From positions 1 to 64,000 of the forward strand of contig NZ_JAKCWP010000007.1 of NCBI RefSeq assembly GCF_028767125.1: DNA of 64,000 nucleotides, in the 5' to 3' direction. Both the position numbers and the translations under genes were made by a program. Position 1 is the stretch's first letter. Every line of letters starts with the position of its first letter. This document shows positions 38,149 to 47,435 of this stretch, one piece after another. A model generated the notes under the pieces. That model had not been told where the DNA came from, searched no databases, and saw nothing but the letters and a program-made list of their open reading frames with translations. The DNA comes from Chelativorans sp. YIM 93263 (GTDB lineage: Bacteria; Pseudomonadota; Alphaproteobacteria; Rhizobiales; Rhizobiaceae).

Positions 38149-38820
38149 ATGAGACTTCTACTGATAGAGGATGAGCGGGAGTTGGCGAACGCGCTGTCGG
38201 CGGCGTTGGCCAAGCAGGGCATCGTCACCGATCATACGATGCAACTTGCGGACGCTTTCGAACTTACGCGCCAGCATGCCTACGACGCGATCCTCCTGGA
38301 TCGCCGCTTGCCTGACGGTGAAGGGCTGACATTCATTCCAAAGTTGAGACGTTCGGGCACAGACACACCGATCATCGTGTTGACGGCAAGAAATGAGCCG
38401 TTGGAGCGGGTCAAGGGGTTGGATATTGGCGCCGACGACTATCTCGGCAAGCCTTTCCTTGTCGAGGAGCTGATGGCGCGTGTGCGCGCCGTGCTTCGAC
38501 GGCCGTCCAATCTGGTAGAACCGAGCATCGTTGCCGGGCGGATGGTGATCAATCCGCTACACTTGAACGTCACGATCAATTCGGTCTCGCTCGATCTGCC
38601 CAGACGCGAGCTCCTCGTTCTCGTGGCACTCGCAAAGCGGAAGGAAAAAACCGTCCTGCGATCGACACTTGAAGCGGCGGTCTACAACTACGAAGACGAA
38701 ATTCAGTCGAACGCGCTTGATGCGCATATTTCCCGGCTGCGCAAGCGGCTTCTGGATGCCGGCGCCGGCGTGACGATCCACAATATCCGGGGTGTCGGAT
38801 ATCTCCTGAAGGAAGAATAA
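38149..38820 (+). CDS. OmpR-family response regulator
   Basis: 223 residues from ATG 38149 (frame open to 38095, without support). Receiver domain with acidic pair E7/D8 (LLIEDERE), phosphoacceptor D51 (ILLDRRLPD) and K101 (LGKPF). The C-terminal winged-helix output domain ends in DAHISRLRKRLLDAG...IRGVGYLLKEE. Its stop overlaps the histidine kinase start (TAATG), so the two are one operon. The nearby inverted repeat and truncated efflux adaptor hint at envelope or efflux control, which is inference. Confidence 0.95.
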   Translation: MRLLLIEDERELANALSAALAKQGIVTDHTMQLADAFELTRQHAYDAILLDRRLPDGEGLTFIPKLRRSGTDTPIIVLTARNEPLERVKGLDIGADDYLGKPFLVEELMARVRAVLRRPSNLVEPSIVAGRMVINPLHLNVTINSVSLDLPRRELLVLVALAKRKEKTVLRSTLEAAVYNYEDEIQSNALDAHISRLRKRLLDAGAGVTIHNIRGVGYLLKEE

Positions 38821-40154
38821 TGGGCGTGATGAGATCGAACCCGTCACTTTGGTGGAAGCTGAGCTGGCGACTCAGTCTCGTCATCGTTGCGGTGGTCGCC
38901 TCGGTGATCATAGGGCTTTGCATTTGGGCTACCACGATCATGTCGCCGAACATTGCCATGGAGGAGAAGATTGGTTCGGTGATAGCCGGGGCTGTAGTAA
39001 ACGATAGCCAAGGAAGAATGGAACTGCTGGAGACGCCGGAGCTCAAGGCGCTCAAGGAGCAGAACAGAGGGCTTTGGTATGTTGCGGCCACCACGGCTGG
39101 CACTTCCGTTTCCTATGGCCCGGTCCCCCCAGCCTATGCCGCGCTCACTCATCTGGTGTATCTTTTTAATGACGCAGATATACGCGGGTCCGCCGCGACA
39201 AACGAGATCGCGACGATCGAAAACGTCGAAACAGCGGCAGGTGAGGTTCGCGTTCTGTTTGGCGGCGTGGCTAACAAAGGCTGGCCCGTTCTTGCCCTTT
39301 TGGCCAGGAGCTATCCGTTCTACGGGTCTTTGATCGCATTGGCCTTGCCGGCGATCTTTCTTGCTGTGCCTCGGATAGTGCGACGGGCACTTGAAAGGGT
39401 CAGTGAGGTCGCGCGTAAAGCATCGCAGCTTCAACCGCGCATGCACGGCGCGCGCCTCCCGGTGGACGGCATCCCCCAAGAAGTCGCGCCTCTGGTTATC
39501 GCGTTCAATGGAGCATTGGGGCGGCTTGAGAGTGAGATCAAGAAGCGCCAGCGCTTCCTGATCGATGCAGCGCACGAACTGAGAACACCGATCGCGATCA
39601 TGCAGACGCGGATCGACGGGATGCCCGACGGACCGGAACGAAAACGACTGCTGGACGACGTTGCCCGACTGGCTGAGACGGCCGAACAGCTTCTCGATTT
39701 TGAGCGCAACGACCAGGCGGCCGATCTCCATGAAACGGTCGATCTCGTCGAAATCGTGCGAACCGTCGTTGCCAAACTCGCGCCCCTGGCGATTGCGGCC
39801 GGCTACCAGATTTCTTTTGAAAGTGAAGTCGAAAGCGTCGAACGCAGTGGGAGCCCTTCCGCTTTGCCAAGGGTGGTCAGCAATCTGGTTCGCAATGCGA
39901 TCGATCATGGCGGCAATAGCGGAATGATCACGGTTTCAGTCTCAGCCGGAGGCCAGATCAACGTGACCGACGAAGGGCCTGGCATACCGGCGGAGCACCG
40001 AGAATTAGTATTCGAACCCTTCTATCGCGTTGCTCCCAAAAGCGAAGGCGCGGGTCTCGGCTTGAGCCTGGTGAAGCAGATCGTTGCAAATCACGGGGGT
40101 CAAATCAGCATCACGAGCCACCCAACAGGGACGGCCGTGGCAATTCAGCTTTGA
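38820..40154 (+). CDS. Sensor histidine kinase
   Basis: 444 residues. Two membrane segments (about 18-38 and 168-186) flank a periplasmic sensor domain of about 130 residues. HAMP-like region, then H-box IDAAHELRTPIAIMQTRI with phosphorylated His252, N-box NLVRNAIDHGG, G1 DEGPGIP and G2 GAGLGLSLVKQI. Partner of the preceding OmpR-type regulator (one-base overlap). The signal is unknown. Confidence 0.95.
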   Translation: MGVMRSNPSLWWKLSWRLSLVIVAVVASVIIGLCIWATTIMSPNIAMEEKIGSVIAGAVVNDSQGRMELLETPELKALKEQNRGLWYVAATTAGTSVSYGPVPPAYAALTHLVYLFNDADIRGSAATNEIATIENVETAAGEVRVLFGGVANKGWPVLALLARSYPFYGSLIALALPAIFLAVPRIVRRALERVSEVARKASQLQPRMHGARLPVDGIPQEVAPLVIAFNGALGRLESEIKKRQRFLIDAAHELRTPIAIMQTRIDGMPDGPERKRLLDDVARLAETAEQLLDFERNDQAADLHETVDLVEIVRTVVAKLAPLAIAAGYQISFESEVESVERSGSPSALPRVVSNLVRNAIDHGGNSGMITVSVSAGGQINVTDEGPGIPAEHRELVFEPFYRVAPKSEGAGLGLSLVKQIVANHGGQISITSHPTGTAVAIQL

Positions 40155-40251
40155 CGGAACCGCCGAACTCGCCGTATCGACGAGATGTAATGCTGCGGCA
40201 ATCCTTCGTTCGCATGGTCGCCTGGAACATTCGCGACGGAGGTCAGAAAAC

Positions 40252-41154
40252 GTGCTCAGCAATCTATTCACTAGATCATTCCATCGATTTGTCGGCCCCA
40301 AGCGAAAGTTTCCATTGAGAACTCTCTGTCTGGCCTTACCCCTGAGCTTGGTGGTAGCCGGATGTGCTTCCGTGCCCATGAAGGAGGCCGGAACGCTCAC
40401 CTCCTACGCCAATCTCGGAGCGCCTGAGGGAAGGTTGGGCAAGAAGCGGCTGTATGTTGACGGGCAATATCTGGCCGCGGTGAAAACGGCCAGCATCATA
40501 CCAACGACCTTCGCGTCGAACGCCGCATCACGCGTTAAATCGCAAGCCGATCGCTCGTTGGTTTCAAATGCACTGGACCGGGCGCTCTGTGTGGCACTAA
40601 GCGAAAAGTATCAGATGGTTCCGGCCGGCCGGCCGGCGGATCTCATGATCCGATCCGTCATCACCAATGTCGTTCCCACCAACAAGACAATGGCGGGAAT
40701 TGCAACGGCAGTAACCGTAGGCGGTGGTTTCGCCTTGCCTACCGATGTTCCCTTCGTCAGCGTACCGCGCCTGCCCATCGGACTTGGAGGGCTGGCGGTC
40801 GAGGCAGAGGCAGTTGATAGCGGCGGTGTCCAGCGCGCGGCAATGGTATGGGCTCGCGGTGCAAACTCGATTCAGGACGATCCCCGTTATTCGGAAGTAG
40901 GCGACGCGTATGGCCTCGCCTCGACATTCGCGAGTGACTTTTCCGAGATTTTGATCACCGGCAAAGAACCGAAAATGCTGAACATCTCGCTCCCGTCGAG
41001 ACATAAGGTACGGTCCTGGCTCGGTGGAAAGCCGAAATACGCCGCGTGTGAATCGTTCGGTCGAATGCCTGGGATATTCGGAGCCGCCGCGGCCAATTTC
41101 GGCCTGCCACCGCAGTGGACTGACAAGAAGCCGAAACCCGGCACGGCGCGTTGA
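40252..41154 (+). CDS. DUF3313-family lipoprotein
   Basis: 300 residues from GTG 40252 with GGAGGT eight bases upstream. Signal peptide and lipobox LSLVVAGCAS, so it should be a lipid-anchored envelope protein. The mature domain contains KRLYVDGQYLAAVKTASIIPTTF and RPADLMIRSVITNVVPTNK, the pattern of DUF3313 lipoproteins. It has a glycine-rich, beta-rich C-terminal half. It lies about 100 bases after the histidine kinase gene, perhaps in the same transcript. Function is unknown. Confidence 0.75.
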   Translation: MLSNLFTRSFHRFVGPKRKFPLRTLCLALPLSLVVAGCASVPMKEAGTLTSYANLGAPEGRLGKKRLYVDGQYLAAVKTASIIPTTFASNAASRVKSQADRSLVSNALDRALCVALSEKYQMVPAGRPADLMIRSVITNVVPTNKTMAGIATAVTVGGGFALPTDVPFVSVPRLPIGLGGLAVEAEAVDSGGVQRAAMVWARGANSIQDDPRYSEVGDAYGLASTFASDFSEILITGKEPKMLNISLPSRHKVRSWLGGKPKYAACESFGRMPGIFGAAAANFGLPPQWTDKKPKPGTAR

Positions 41155-41249
41155 CCTGTTCCATAGGCACTGTGGGTATGCAGCCCAGATGCCGCTAACG
41201 ATCAGCCGGTCGCGTGAATCGGTGATCGCCACCGTTGCAGCCAGCCTAG

Positions 41250-41565
41250 AGCGTGTCGACCGAAGTGCTGGGTTCAGGTATTGCTCGAATACGGTATTGG
41301 CGGTGATCGCCGCCGCTGTTGCCTCAGGCTGTTCCTCAGCGGCCGTTTTCCTTCCTGCCTCTAAAGCGCGTTCGGAGACATCGACACCCGTAACGGTCCA
41401 ACCGCGCCGCGCAAGCCAGACTGCGCGATCGCGAAGCGCGCATCCCAAATCAAGAGCCCGGCCAAGCCGCCGATCGGCGACTTGAGGGGCCGGATGCGGA
41501 CTGGCCGGCTTCGGGTCGAGCCAAGCGATAAGCGGCCATTCCGCTGCCACCCCTACGCCGGACAT
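41250..41565 (-). pseudogene. SAM-dependent methyltransferase remnant
   Basis: On the minus strand the translation gives PASPHPAPQVADRRLGRALD, then LGCALRDRAVWLARRGW and TVTGVDVSERALEAGR: motif I region and following strand of a class I methyltransferase. The Gly-rich loop (normally LGCGEGGDA) is damaged, and the rest of the domain is missing. The frame continues antisense to the DUF3313 gene without family resemblance. Confidence 0.55.
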
Positions 41566-41611
41566 TTGCCTTGATCTGAGGATCAGGCCAATGCGGTCGC
41601 GAACTGTTCGA

Positions 41612-42283
41612 TCAGTTCTCAGCCCCAGACACCATGTCCTCGTGATCGAAGGCCCAGTCGAGCGGACCTTCGAGTCGCCGGACGTGCTGAATCACGGGGA
41701 GCGATGCTACCCGCTCCATGAAGGCCAGGATGTTGGGATAATCTTCAAGCGAAAGATCGCCGAGCACCGACCAATCCAGGACGATGAGAGCGTAGCCGTC
41801 GATGACTGAGTACTGATCACCGAGGATGAAAGGCCTGTCCGCGAGCCTATCCTTGAGAACCTTCAGGGGCAGCGCAACCCGATCGTCATAGAAGGTTCGC
41901 AGCTTGGCTTTCGCCGCATCGTTTTCTTCCGCCCATACCCACACGATTTCCACCATTCTGGGATGCAGATCGGAGGCGATGAACGACAGCCAGCTTTCTG
42001 CCAGCACCCGCTCGATTGTACCCCGCGCTGGGAATAGGTTCTTCTCGGGCGCAAGATCGGCAATGAACGGCAACGTCGCCGCATTTTGCGTCAGCACCGT
42101 ACCGTCATCGAGTACTATAGTCGGTGTCATAGCCATCGGATTCAGCTTGCGCACCTTGTCCGAGAGCGGATCGTCTAGATCACTGAGATTGACGCGAATA
42201 GCTTCATACTCGACTCCAGCCTCCTCCAAGGCGAAATGGTTTGCAGTCGAACACGCACCTGGTTTGTAGTAGAGAGTGATCAT
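41612..42283 (-). CDS. Glutathione S-transferase
   Basis: 223 residues from ATG 42283 (GAGGA upstream). Thioredoxin-like N-terminal domain with ITLYYKPGACSTANHFALEE, whose Cys is the typical residue of bacterial beta-class enzymes, and a G-site TQNAATLPFIADL. A helical C-terminal domain contains DRLADRPFILGDQYSVIDGYA. Conjugates or reduces electrophiles with glutathione in the cytoplasm. It follows an aldo/keto reductase gene by 30 bases; a divergent TetR regulator probably controls both. Confidence 0.9.
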   Translation of the reverse strand: MITLYYKPGACSTANHFALEEAGVEYEAIRVNLSDLDDPLSDKVRKLNPMAMTPTIVLDDGTVLTQNAATLPFIADLAPEKNLFPARGTIERVLAESWLSFIASDLHPRMVEIVWVWAEENDAAKAKLRTFYDDRVALPLKVLKDRLADRPFILGDQYSVIDGYALIVLDWSVLGDLSLEDYPNILAFMERVASLPVIQHVRRLEGPLDWAFDHEDMVSGAEN

Positions 42284-42313
42284 CAATACATCCTCGTTCT
42301 ACGGATAGCGGGA

Positions 42314-43366
42314 TTACGCCACAGGTCCTGCGGGCATCTCGATCTTTTCGGAGTTTCCGCCCGTAATCAGAGACCCGATTCGCGGATCATCGAGCACCGT
42401 GTAGGGGTAGACAGGCTCGGGCGCGCTCACCGCGTCGAGACGCGCAATCTGCTCGGGCGACAGCACCACCTTTGCCGCGGAAAGGTTGTTCTCGAGTTGG
42501 GCGAGAGTACGCGGTCCGAGAATGGGAAGCGAACCCTTGGCGGCGACCCAGGCGATCGCTACCTCGCTCGGCGTGACGCCGGCCTCTTCGGCCACCGCAA
42601 TCAACGCGTCGAGGGTCGCGGTGCGCTGCGGCGAGTTTTCAGGATGGAACGCGGCCCCGGCGAAACCCTCCTGGCGTCCCTTCTCGCGGTCGGGTTTGCG
42701 GTATTTTCCGGTAAGGACGCCACCACCGAGCGGTGAGAAGGCCACGATGCCAAGACCAAGCGCATGACCGGCCTCCATAACCTCCCGCTCTGCAGTCCGG
42801 GCGACGAGGCTATGCTCGACCTGAAGAGCCGCGATTGGGGCGGCGTTGCGAAGCTCGGCAATGGTCGCAGCCCTGGCGATTCGCCATGCGGGAAAATTGG
42901 AAAGACCTGCATAAAGGATCTTACCCGCCCGAACGAGGTCATCGAAGCCCCGTACGACCTCCTCGAGCGGCGTGACGCCATCCGAGACATGGGCATAAAG
43001 GATATCAATTCGATCAGTCCTGAGCCGCTTCAAGCTCGCTTCGACGGATGAGACCATGGCTTGTCGGCTGTTGCCGGTGACGAGAATGCCCGAGCTCGAG
43101 TCAGTGATGCAGGTGTATTTCGTGCCCACCACGAAGTTGTCGCGCCGGCCTGACAGCAGGTCGCCCAGGAACTCTTCGGATTGCCCGTCCTGATAACCGT
43201 TGGCCGCGTCGAGGAAGTTGCCGCCTGCGTCGGCGTATGTGTCGAAGATGCGGCGGGCCTCATCCGCATCGGTGCCATGCCCCCAGCTCGTTCCGAAATT
43301 CGCGGTCCCGAGCACGAACTCGGAAACCCGCAGGCCCGTATGTTTACCAAAAACTTTGTAGCGCAA
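42314..43366 (-). CDS. Aldo/keto reductase
   Basis: 350 residues, a TIM-barrel NADPH-dependent oxidoreductase. Opening FGKHTGLRVSEFVLGTANFG. Catalytic tetrad region visible as GNFLDAANGYQDGQSEEFLG (Asp, Tyr), VVGTKY (Lys) and DILYAHVSDG (His). Cofactor region IVAFSPLGGGVLTGKYR, and ILGPRTLAQLENNLSAAKVV near the C-terminus. Reduces aldehydes or ketones. First gene of a two-gene unit with the glutathione S-transferase. Confidence 0.93.
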   Translation of the reverse strand: MRYKVFGKHTGLRVSEFVLGTANFGTSWGHGTDADEARRIFDTYADAGGNFLDAANGYQDGQSEEFLGDLLSGRRDNFVVGTKYTCITDSSSGILVTGNSRQAMVSSVEASLKRLRTDRIDILYAHVSDGVTPLEEVVRGFDDLVRAGKILYAGLSNFPAWRIARAATIAELRNAAPIAALQVEHSLVARTAEREVMEAGHALGLGIVAFSPLGGGVLTGKYRKPDREKGRQEGFAGAAFHPENSPQRTATLDALIAVAEEAGVTPSEVAIAWVAAKGSLPILGPRTLAQLENNLSAAKVVLSPEQIARLDAVSAPEPVYPYTVLDDPRIGSLITGGNSEKIEMPAGPVA

Positions 43367-43458
43367 GGCGATATCTCCTTCTCAAACGCCCGACCAAGGC
43401 GAGGCGCGACCGGCCCCTCAGTCAGCTCACGTTTGAACCGACCTTGCCTTTTGATTGC

Positions 43459-43468
43459 GATTGCAATC
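43459..43468. promoter_or_regulatory. Candidate TetR operator
   Basis: A 10-base perfect palindrome GATTGCAATC, preceded by another GATTGC, lies in the 165-base region between the divergent aldo/keto reductase and TetR genes. Local regulators of this family usually bind such a site to repress both directions. Inference from position and symmetry only. Confidence 0.4.
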
Positions 43469-43530
43469 TTAGTGACTTTCGTGGCGAGCGCAACTATAAA
43501 AATGGCATGGTGAACGGATAGGACCGTGAG

Positions 43531-44130
43531 ATGCGAGTTTCGAAAGAGAAAGCTGCCGAGAATCGGGCTGCGCTGCTCCGAGCAGCAAGCGAGCTGTTTC
43601 GGCAGCGGGGAATTGATGGAGTCGGCGTAGCGGAGGTCGCAAAGGCGGCCGGGCTGACCCATGGTGCGCTCTATGCGCACTTCGCGTCGAAAGATGCGCT
43701 GGTGGCCGAAGCTTTCTCGTACGGGTTTGAGAGAAACCTCGAAGGCACCCGAGCATCGGCGCCTGATGAACGCCGCTCGTTTGAGGACCACCTCACCGAT
43801 CTGTTCTCAATCCGAGCGCGTGACAATTTGACCGGCGGTTGCCCGATGACAGCTTCCGCCAGTGAGATTGGAAGACAAGGAGAGGACGTCAGTGCCAGGT
43901 TTGCAAGTGCCTTCGAGCGGGTCGCAAACGCGCTTGAAGAGTCCCTGGAAGATCAAATCCCCCAACCTGAGAGAAGGCGGCTTGCTATTGCCACTGTCGC
44001 GGCGCAAATCGGCGCCATCGTCGTGTCGCGCGCTGTGGCAAAGGCAAACAATTCTTTGTCGGATGAGGTTCTCAGGTCGACACGTGCGACAATTTCCGAA
44101 GCCGGCAAAATCGGGCCGCGCCGCAGCTGA
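43531..44130 (+). CDS. TetR-family transcriptional regulator
   Basis: 199 residues. N-terminal HTH: ENRAALLRAASELFRQRGID, then VAEVAKAAGLTHGALYAHFASKDALVAEAF. The C-terminal ligand domain carries GGCPMTASASEIGRQ, seen in regulators of electrophile-responsive reductases. Divergent from the aldo/keto reductase-GST pair, its likely target. The effector is probably a substrate of those enzymes (inference). Confidence 0.93.
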   Translation: MRVSKEKAAENRAALLRAASELFRQRGIDGVGVAEVAKAAGLTHGALYAHFASKDALVAEAFSYGFERNLEGTRASAPDERRSFEDHLTDLFSIRARDNLTGGCPMTASASEIGRQGEDVSARFASAFERVANALEESLEDQIPQPERRRLAIATVAAQIGAIVVSRAVAKANNSLSDEVLRSTRATISEAGKIGPRRS

Positions 44131-44337
44131 CGCGGTGAGTTAGCCGGTTGGACAGATCCAGGCGGAGGCATCACGAGCCCCGACGCAACCGTTAGTTCAA
44201 GTTGCGGCATTGATGGTTCCTGCACCAAGATTGAGCGGCTCGGCACCGCCAGATGCGCCTTTTGGTTTTAGATTGATCCAAACACCACAACCTGGAGCTT
44301 CCCAAGAGAAGCTGATCTTGACAGGGATCACTTGGCG

Positions 44338-45166
44338 ATGACTGCACAACGAACAATACTCATTACCGGCGCGACGGATGGTCTGGGCCGCCGGACCGCG
44401 GAGCGTCTGGCCTCGTCCGGTGTGCTTCTGCTCGTCCATGGACGCAATGCTGTTCGCGGCAATGCTCTTGTTGCCGCGGTCGAGGCCGCGGGTGGATCTG
44501 CGATCTTCTATCAGGCGGACTTCGCATCGCTTCATGCTGTCCGCCGTATGGCGGAAGCGATTGCCGGCGCGCATGCCCACATTGATGTCGTCATCAACAA
44601 TGCCGGCATTGCGGTGGAGAGCGGCGGGTGAGCGAGGACGGCCACGAACTTCATTTCGCGATCAACCATCTCGCACATTTCCTGCTGACCTGGATTCTGC
44701 GCCCGTGCCTGGGCCGGATGGGCCCTTCACGGGTGATCAACGTGGCGTCCGCGTCCCAAAGGCCGATCGACTTCGCGAACGTGATGCTCGAGCATGACTA
44801 TGATGGGTATCGCACGTACTCCCAAAGCAAGCTGGCGAACATTATGCATTCCTTTGATCTTGCCCGTGAGTGGAGTGGGTCGAACGTGACGAGCGCGAGC
44901 CTTCATCCAGGCAGCCTGATGGAAACCAACTGGTTCGCGCCGCAGGCGGCCGTCCGATGACCCCTGTCGATGTGGGAGCGGATGCCGTTCTGGCAATGGT
45001 CAACGGTGCGGGTACTGCCATCTCCGGACGTTATTTCGATGGCCAAAGGGAGGCGCGTGCACATGCGCAGGCCTACGACCTTGAGGCGCGGCAGAAGCTG
45101 CGGCAGCTCAGCATGGAGCTTACCCGGCTCGGAATTGCACATGGTGATGACGATCAAGGCCTCTGA
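44338..45166 (+). pseudogene. Short-chain dehydrogenase, broken by two frameshifts
   Basis: From ATG 44338 the Rossmann start ILITGATDGLGRRTAERLA and VINNAGIA are intact until a stop at about 44630. The protein continues in a second frame (EDGHELHFAINHLAHFLLT, then GYRTYSQSKLANIMHS with the YxxxK pair) to about 44958. It ends in a third frame (MTPVDVGADAVLAMVNG, then GRYFDGQREARAHAQAYD). Joined, they give a normal SDR of about 275 residues. Confidence 0.8.
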
Positions 45167-45364
45167 CCGCTGTTGCCGCCTTCGAGGAAGGGGCGCATAG
45201 ACTCAATATTGACGGTTTCAAAACCAAAGTTGAGCGCTTGCGCGTCACTGCGCGCTCTTCGGTTCTAAAGTGGTTTCGTACAAAAGCGTTTGATATGAGC
45301 GCCGGGAGAGTGGAGGCTGGCATCGACAATCCGGCAGGCTGGACGACAACCCACATCCGACGAC

Positions 45365-45841
45365 GTGGCGCAACTGGCGGGAGTAGCCCGCTCAGCGGTC
45401 TCACGCCCATTCACGCAGGGCGCCAGTGTTTCGCCCCAAACACGTGAAAAGGTCTTGGAAGCGGCAGAAACGCTGGATTACAGGGTCAACAACGCCGCTT
45501 GCCGGAGGGCTGGTGGCAATCGGATCCAGCCAGGCGGATCATGCGGACCACATAGGACAGGTTATCAACACGGTAAGGCAGCCGGGGCCGTTTACATGCG
45601 CAATGGCTCGGCCGCTTTGAGCCTCGCCCATGTCGCAGCCGGCCACTACCTTGGCTATTACGAACCGGCACTTAGCGCTTGGGACTGCTTGGCTGGACTG
45701 CTCATCGTACAGGAGGCCGGAGGTGAGGGGGACGGTTGGCTCTCGAAAGACGAACTGGAAGGCAAGCGCCCTTGCCTTGCCGGTGCACCGCAAGTTGCAC
45801 CGATTCTCCGGGCGATAATATTGAGCTGTGGTATTGCTTGA
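45365..45841 (+). pseudogene. Chimeric remnant: LacI HTH fused to inositol monophosphatase C-terminus
   Basis: One open frame of 158 codons. Residues 1-45 (AQLAGVARSAVSRPFTQGAS, VSPQTREKVLEAAETLDYRV) are a LacI-type HTH. Residues from about 80 on (RNGSAALSLAHVAAGHYLGY, YEPALSAWDCLAGLLIVQEA) are the C-terminal half of an inositol monophosphatase, including the W-D metal site. The join (about 45480-45590) is sequence with no likeness to either family. A deletion probably fused a regulator gene and a nearby phosphatase gene. The product is unlikely to work as either. Confidence 0.6.
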
Positions 45842-46405
45842 CCCACGAGTGACACTCCATCCAGCCGGAAACGGGTCACAGTGGATATGAAGTCGCGGCT
45901 TGGCTCTCGCCGCTGACTTCTTCCAGTTCCGTCAATATACGGGCGCAGGCGAAGCATCCAACGACGGCGGAGGAAGGTGGCACCGAACCACTTGCGGAGA
46001 AGATGGGTAGATCGCCATCGGCGACAATCAACGCTTGGCGCCCGTTTTGTCCGCAACCGCGAGTTCCAACGCGTCGTAGGCAGGGTCTCCTTTCAGGAAG
46101 TGGCGAAGGCGCCTGAACGGCCAACTTGGAGCGCTTTGCCGACAAGAAGGGGCCGAACGCTGACCGGCAGGTGTTGGACGAACGGATAGTAAACGCTGTC
46201 GCAAATTGGGGCGATTTCTGAACGTTGATTGGTGGAGAAGTTGCTGGTGACTTAGTCTAAACAACCCGCGCGCATTCACCTCGCGACCACTTGCGGCATC
46301 GCCTAATGAACTAGACGGCTCACAGTTGCCTGGCTGGTCCTGCGAGCCGTCTAGCCGCGCACGAAAATGGAAGAGGTCATCGCGTTCGGATGTGCGGGAT
46401 CGTCT
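45842..46405. other. Non-coding or fully degraded stretch
   Basis: No frame with family resemblance was found on either strand. Codon bias is mixed, as expected for eroded coding DNA. Confidence 0.45.
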
Positions 46406-47377
46406 TTACGACGCCGCGCTTATCAATTCCTCGCTTTTCGCCCAAAGTTGCTTAGCTTTCTCAGCGTCTAGTGCATACGACCTCACTCCATCGGCAAATG
46501 GATTGGGTGAGTCATCAATCGGTGCGACCGAACAATCTTCGAGATAGTGCCCCCCGATTTCGTCTTTGTTCGCCACGACTGCGGCCCAGACTGACGTTGC
46601 TGCCGCCTGTGGGACTTCTTTTAGCTCTGCCGGCTGAAGACCCGCGTCGGCACGCGCTTTTCCAACATTAGCGAGAAGGCCCTGCACGTCTTCCGGTGAC
46701 AGATGGCGGGTGAGGCCGGTACCACCGCTGTTCCCCGGCATGACCGACGCAGCCCGGATGCCACGATCGCGATGCCGGCGGTCGAACTCCGCTGCGAAGA
46801 GAGACGTCGCCGTCTTCGAGCGGCCATAGGCGACCCATGGATCGTATGTCTGCCGCTCAAAATTCGGATCGGCGAGATCGACATCGGCGATCCGATGAGC
46901 CTGTGACGACACCATCACCAGACGCCCATCATCGGCAAGCAGCGGTTCAATCCGATTGACCAGAGCGAAATGTCCAAGATAGTTGATCCCGAACTGGATT
47001 TCGAAGCCGTCGACCGTCCGTCCGAAGGGCGTTGCCATAACGCCGGCATTAGCGATGATAACATCGAATGGTTTGCCGTCAGCCAAGAGTTTATCCGCGC
47101 TGGCGCGTACGCTGCTTAGTGATCCCAGGTCGAGCTCGATCAATTCCAGGCTGCCACCTCCTTGCAGCGCGTCCTCACAGACCAGTGCGGTGGCCGGCTC
47201 GGCTTTGGCGAGGTCCAAATCCGCACCGACAATGCTGGCCCCGTGAGAGGCCAGCGATCGGCCAGTTTCGAGCCCGATGCCCGAGGAGATGCCGGTAATG
47301 AGAATGTGCTTTCCCTTGAGGTCGATGCCGGAAAGTACATCGTCGGCGGTCGATTTTGCGCCAAACTTCTGGTTCAT
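46406..47377 (-). CDS. SDR-family oxidoreductase (retinol dehydrogenase-like)
   Basis: 323 residues. Classical Rossmann fold: cofactor motif HILITGISSGIGLETGRSLA, VIIANAGVMATPFGRTVDGF, FGINYLGHFALVNRI, catalytic Ser in LVMVSSQAHRI and YxxxK in WVAYGRSKTATSLFAAEF. The length and the GFEIQFGINYLGHF pattern match the larger SDRs acting on lipophilic or xenobiotic alcohols. Last gene of a leftward cluster with another SDR, a frameshifted oxidoreductase and a TetR gene. Confidence 0.9.
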   Translation of the reverse strand: MNQKFGAKSTADDVLSGIDLKGKHILITGISSGIGLETGRSLASHGASIVGADLDLAKAEPATALVCEDALQGGGSLELIELDLGSLSSVRASADKLLADGKPFDVIIANAGVMATPFGRTVDGFEIQFGINYLGHFALVNRIEPLLADDGRLVMVSSQAHRIADVDLADPNFERQTYDPWVAYGRSKTATSLFAAEFDRRHRDRGIRAASVMPGNSGGTGLTRHLSPEDVQGLLANVGKARADAGLQPAELKEVPQAAATSVWAAVVANKDEIGGHYLEDCSVAPIDDSPNPFADGVRSYALDAEKAKQLWAKSEELISAAS

Positions 47378-47435
47378 CGTTCTTCCTTTGATTGCGCGTG
47401 AGGCTTCAAGTTATCTCTGGACCGATCTTCGCCGC

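Noticed and set aside
40597-41249. Extension of the methyltransferase remnant antisense to the DUF3313 gene
   Set aside because: Family resemblance ends before this part; the plus-strand lipoprotein with lipobox is the real gene.
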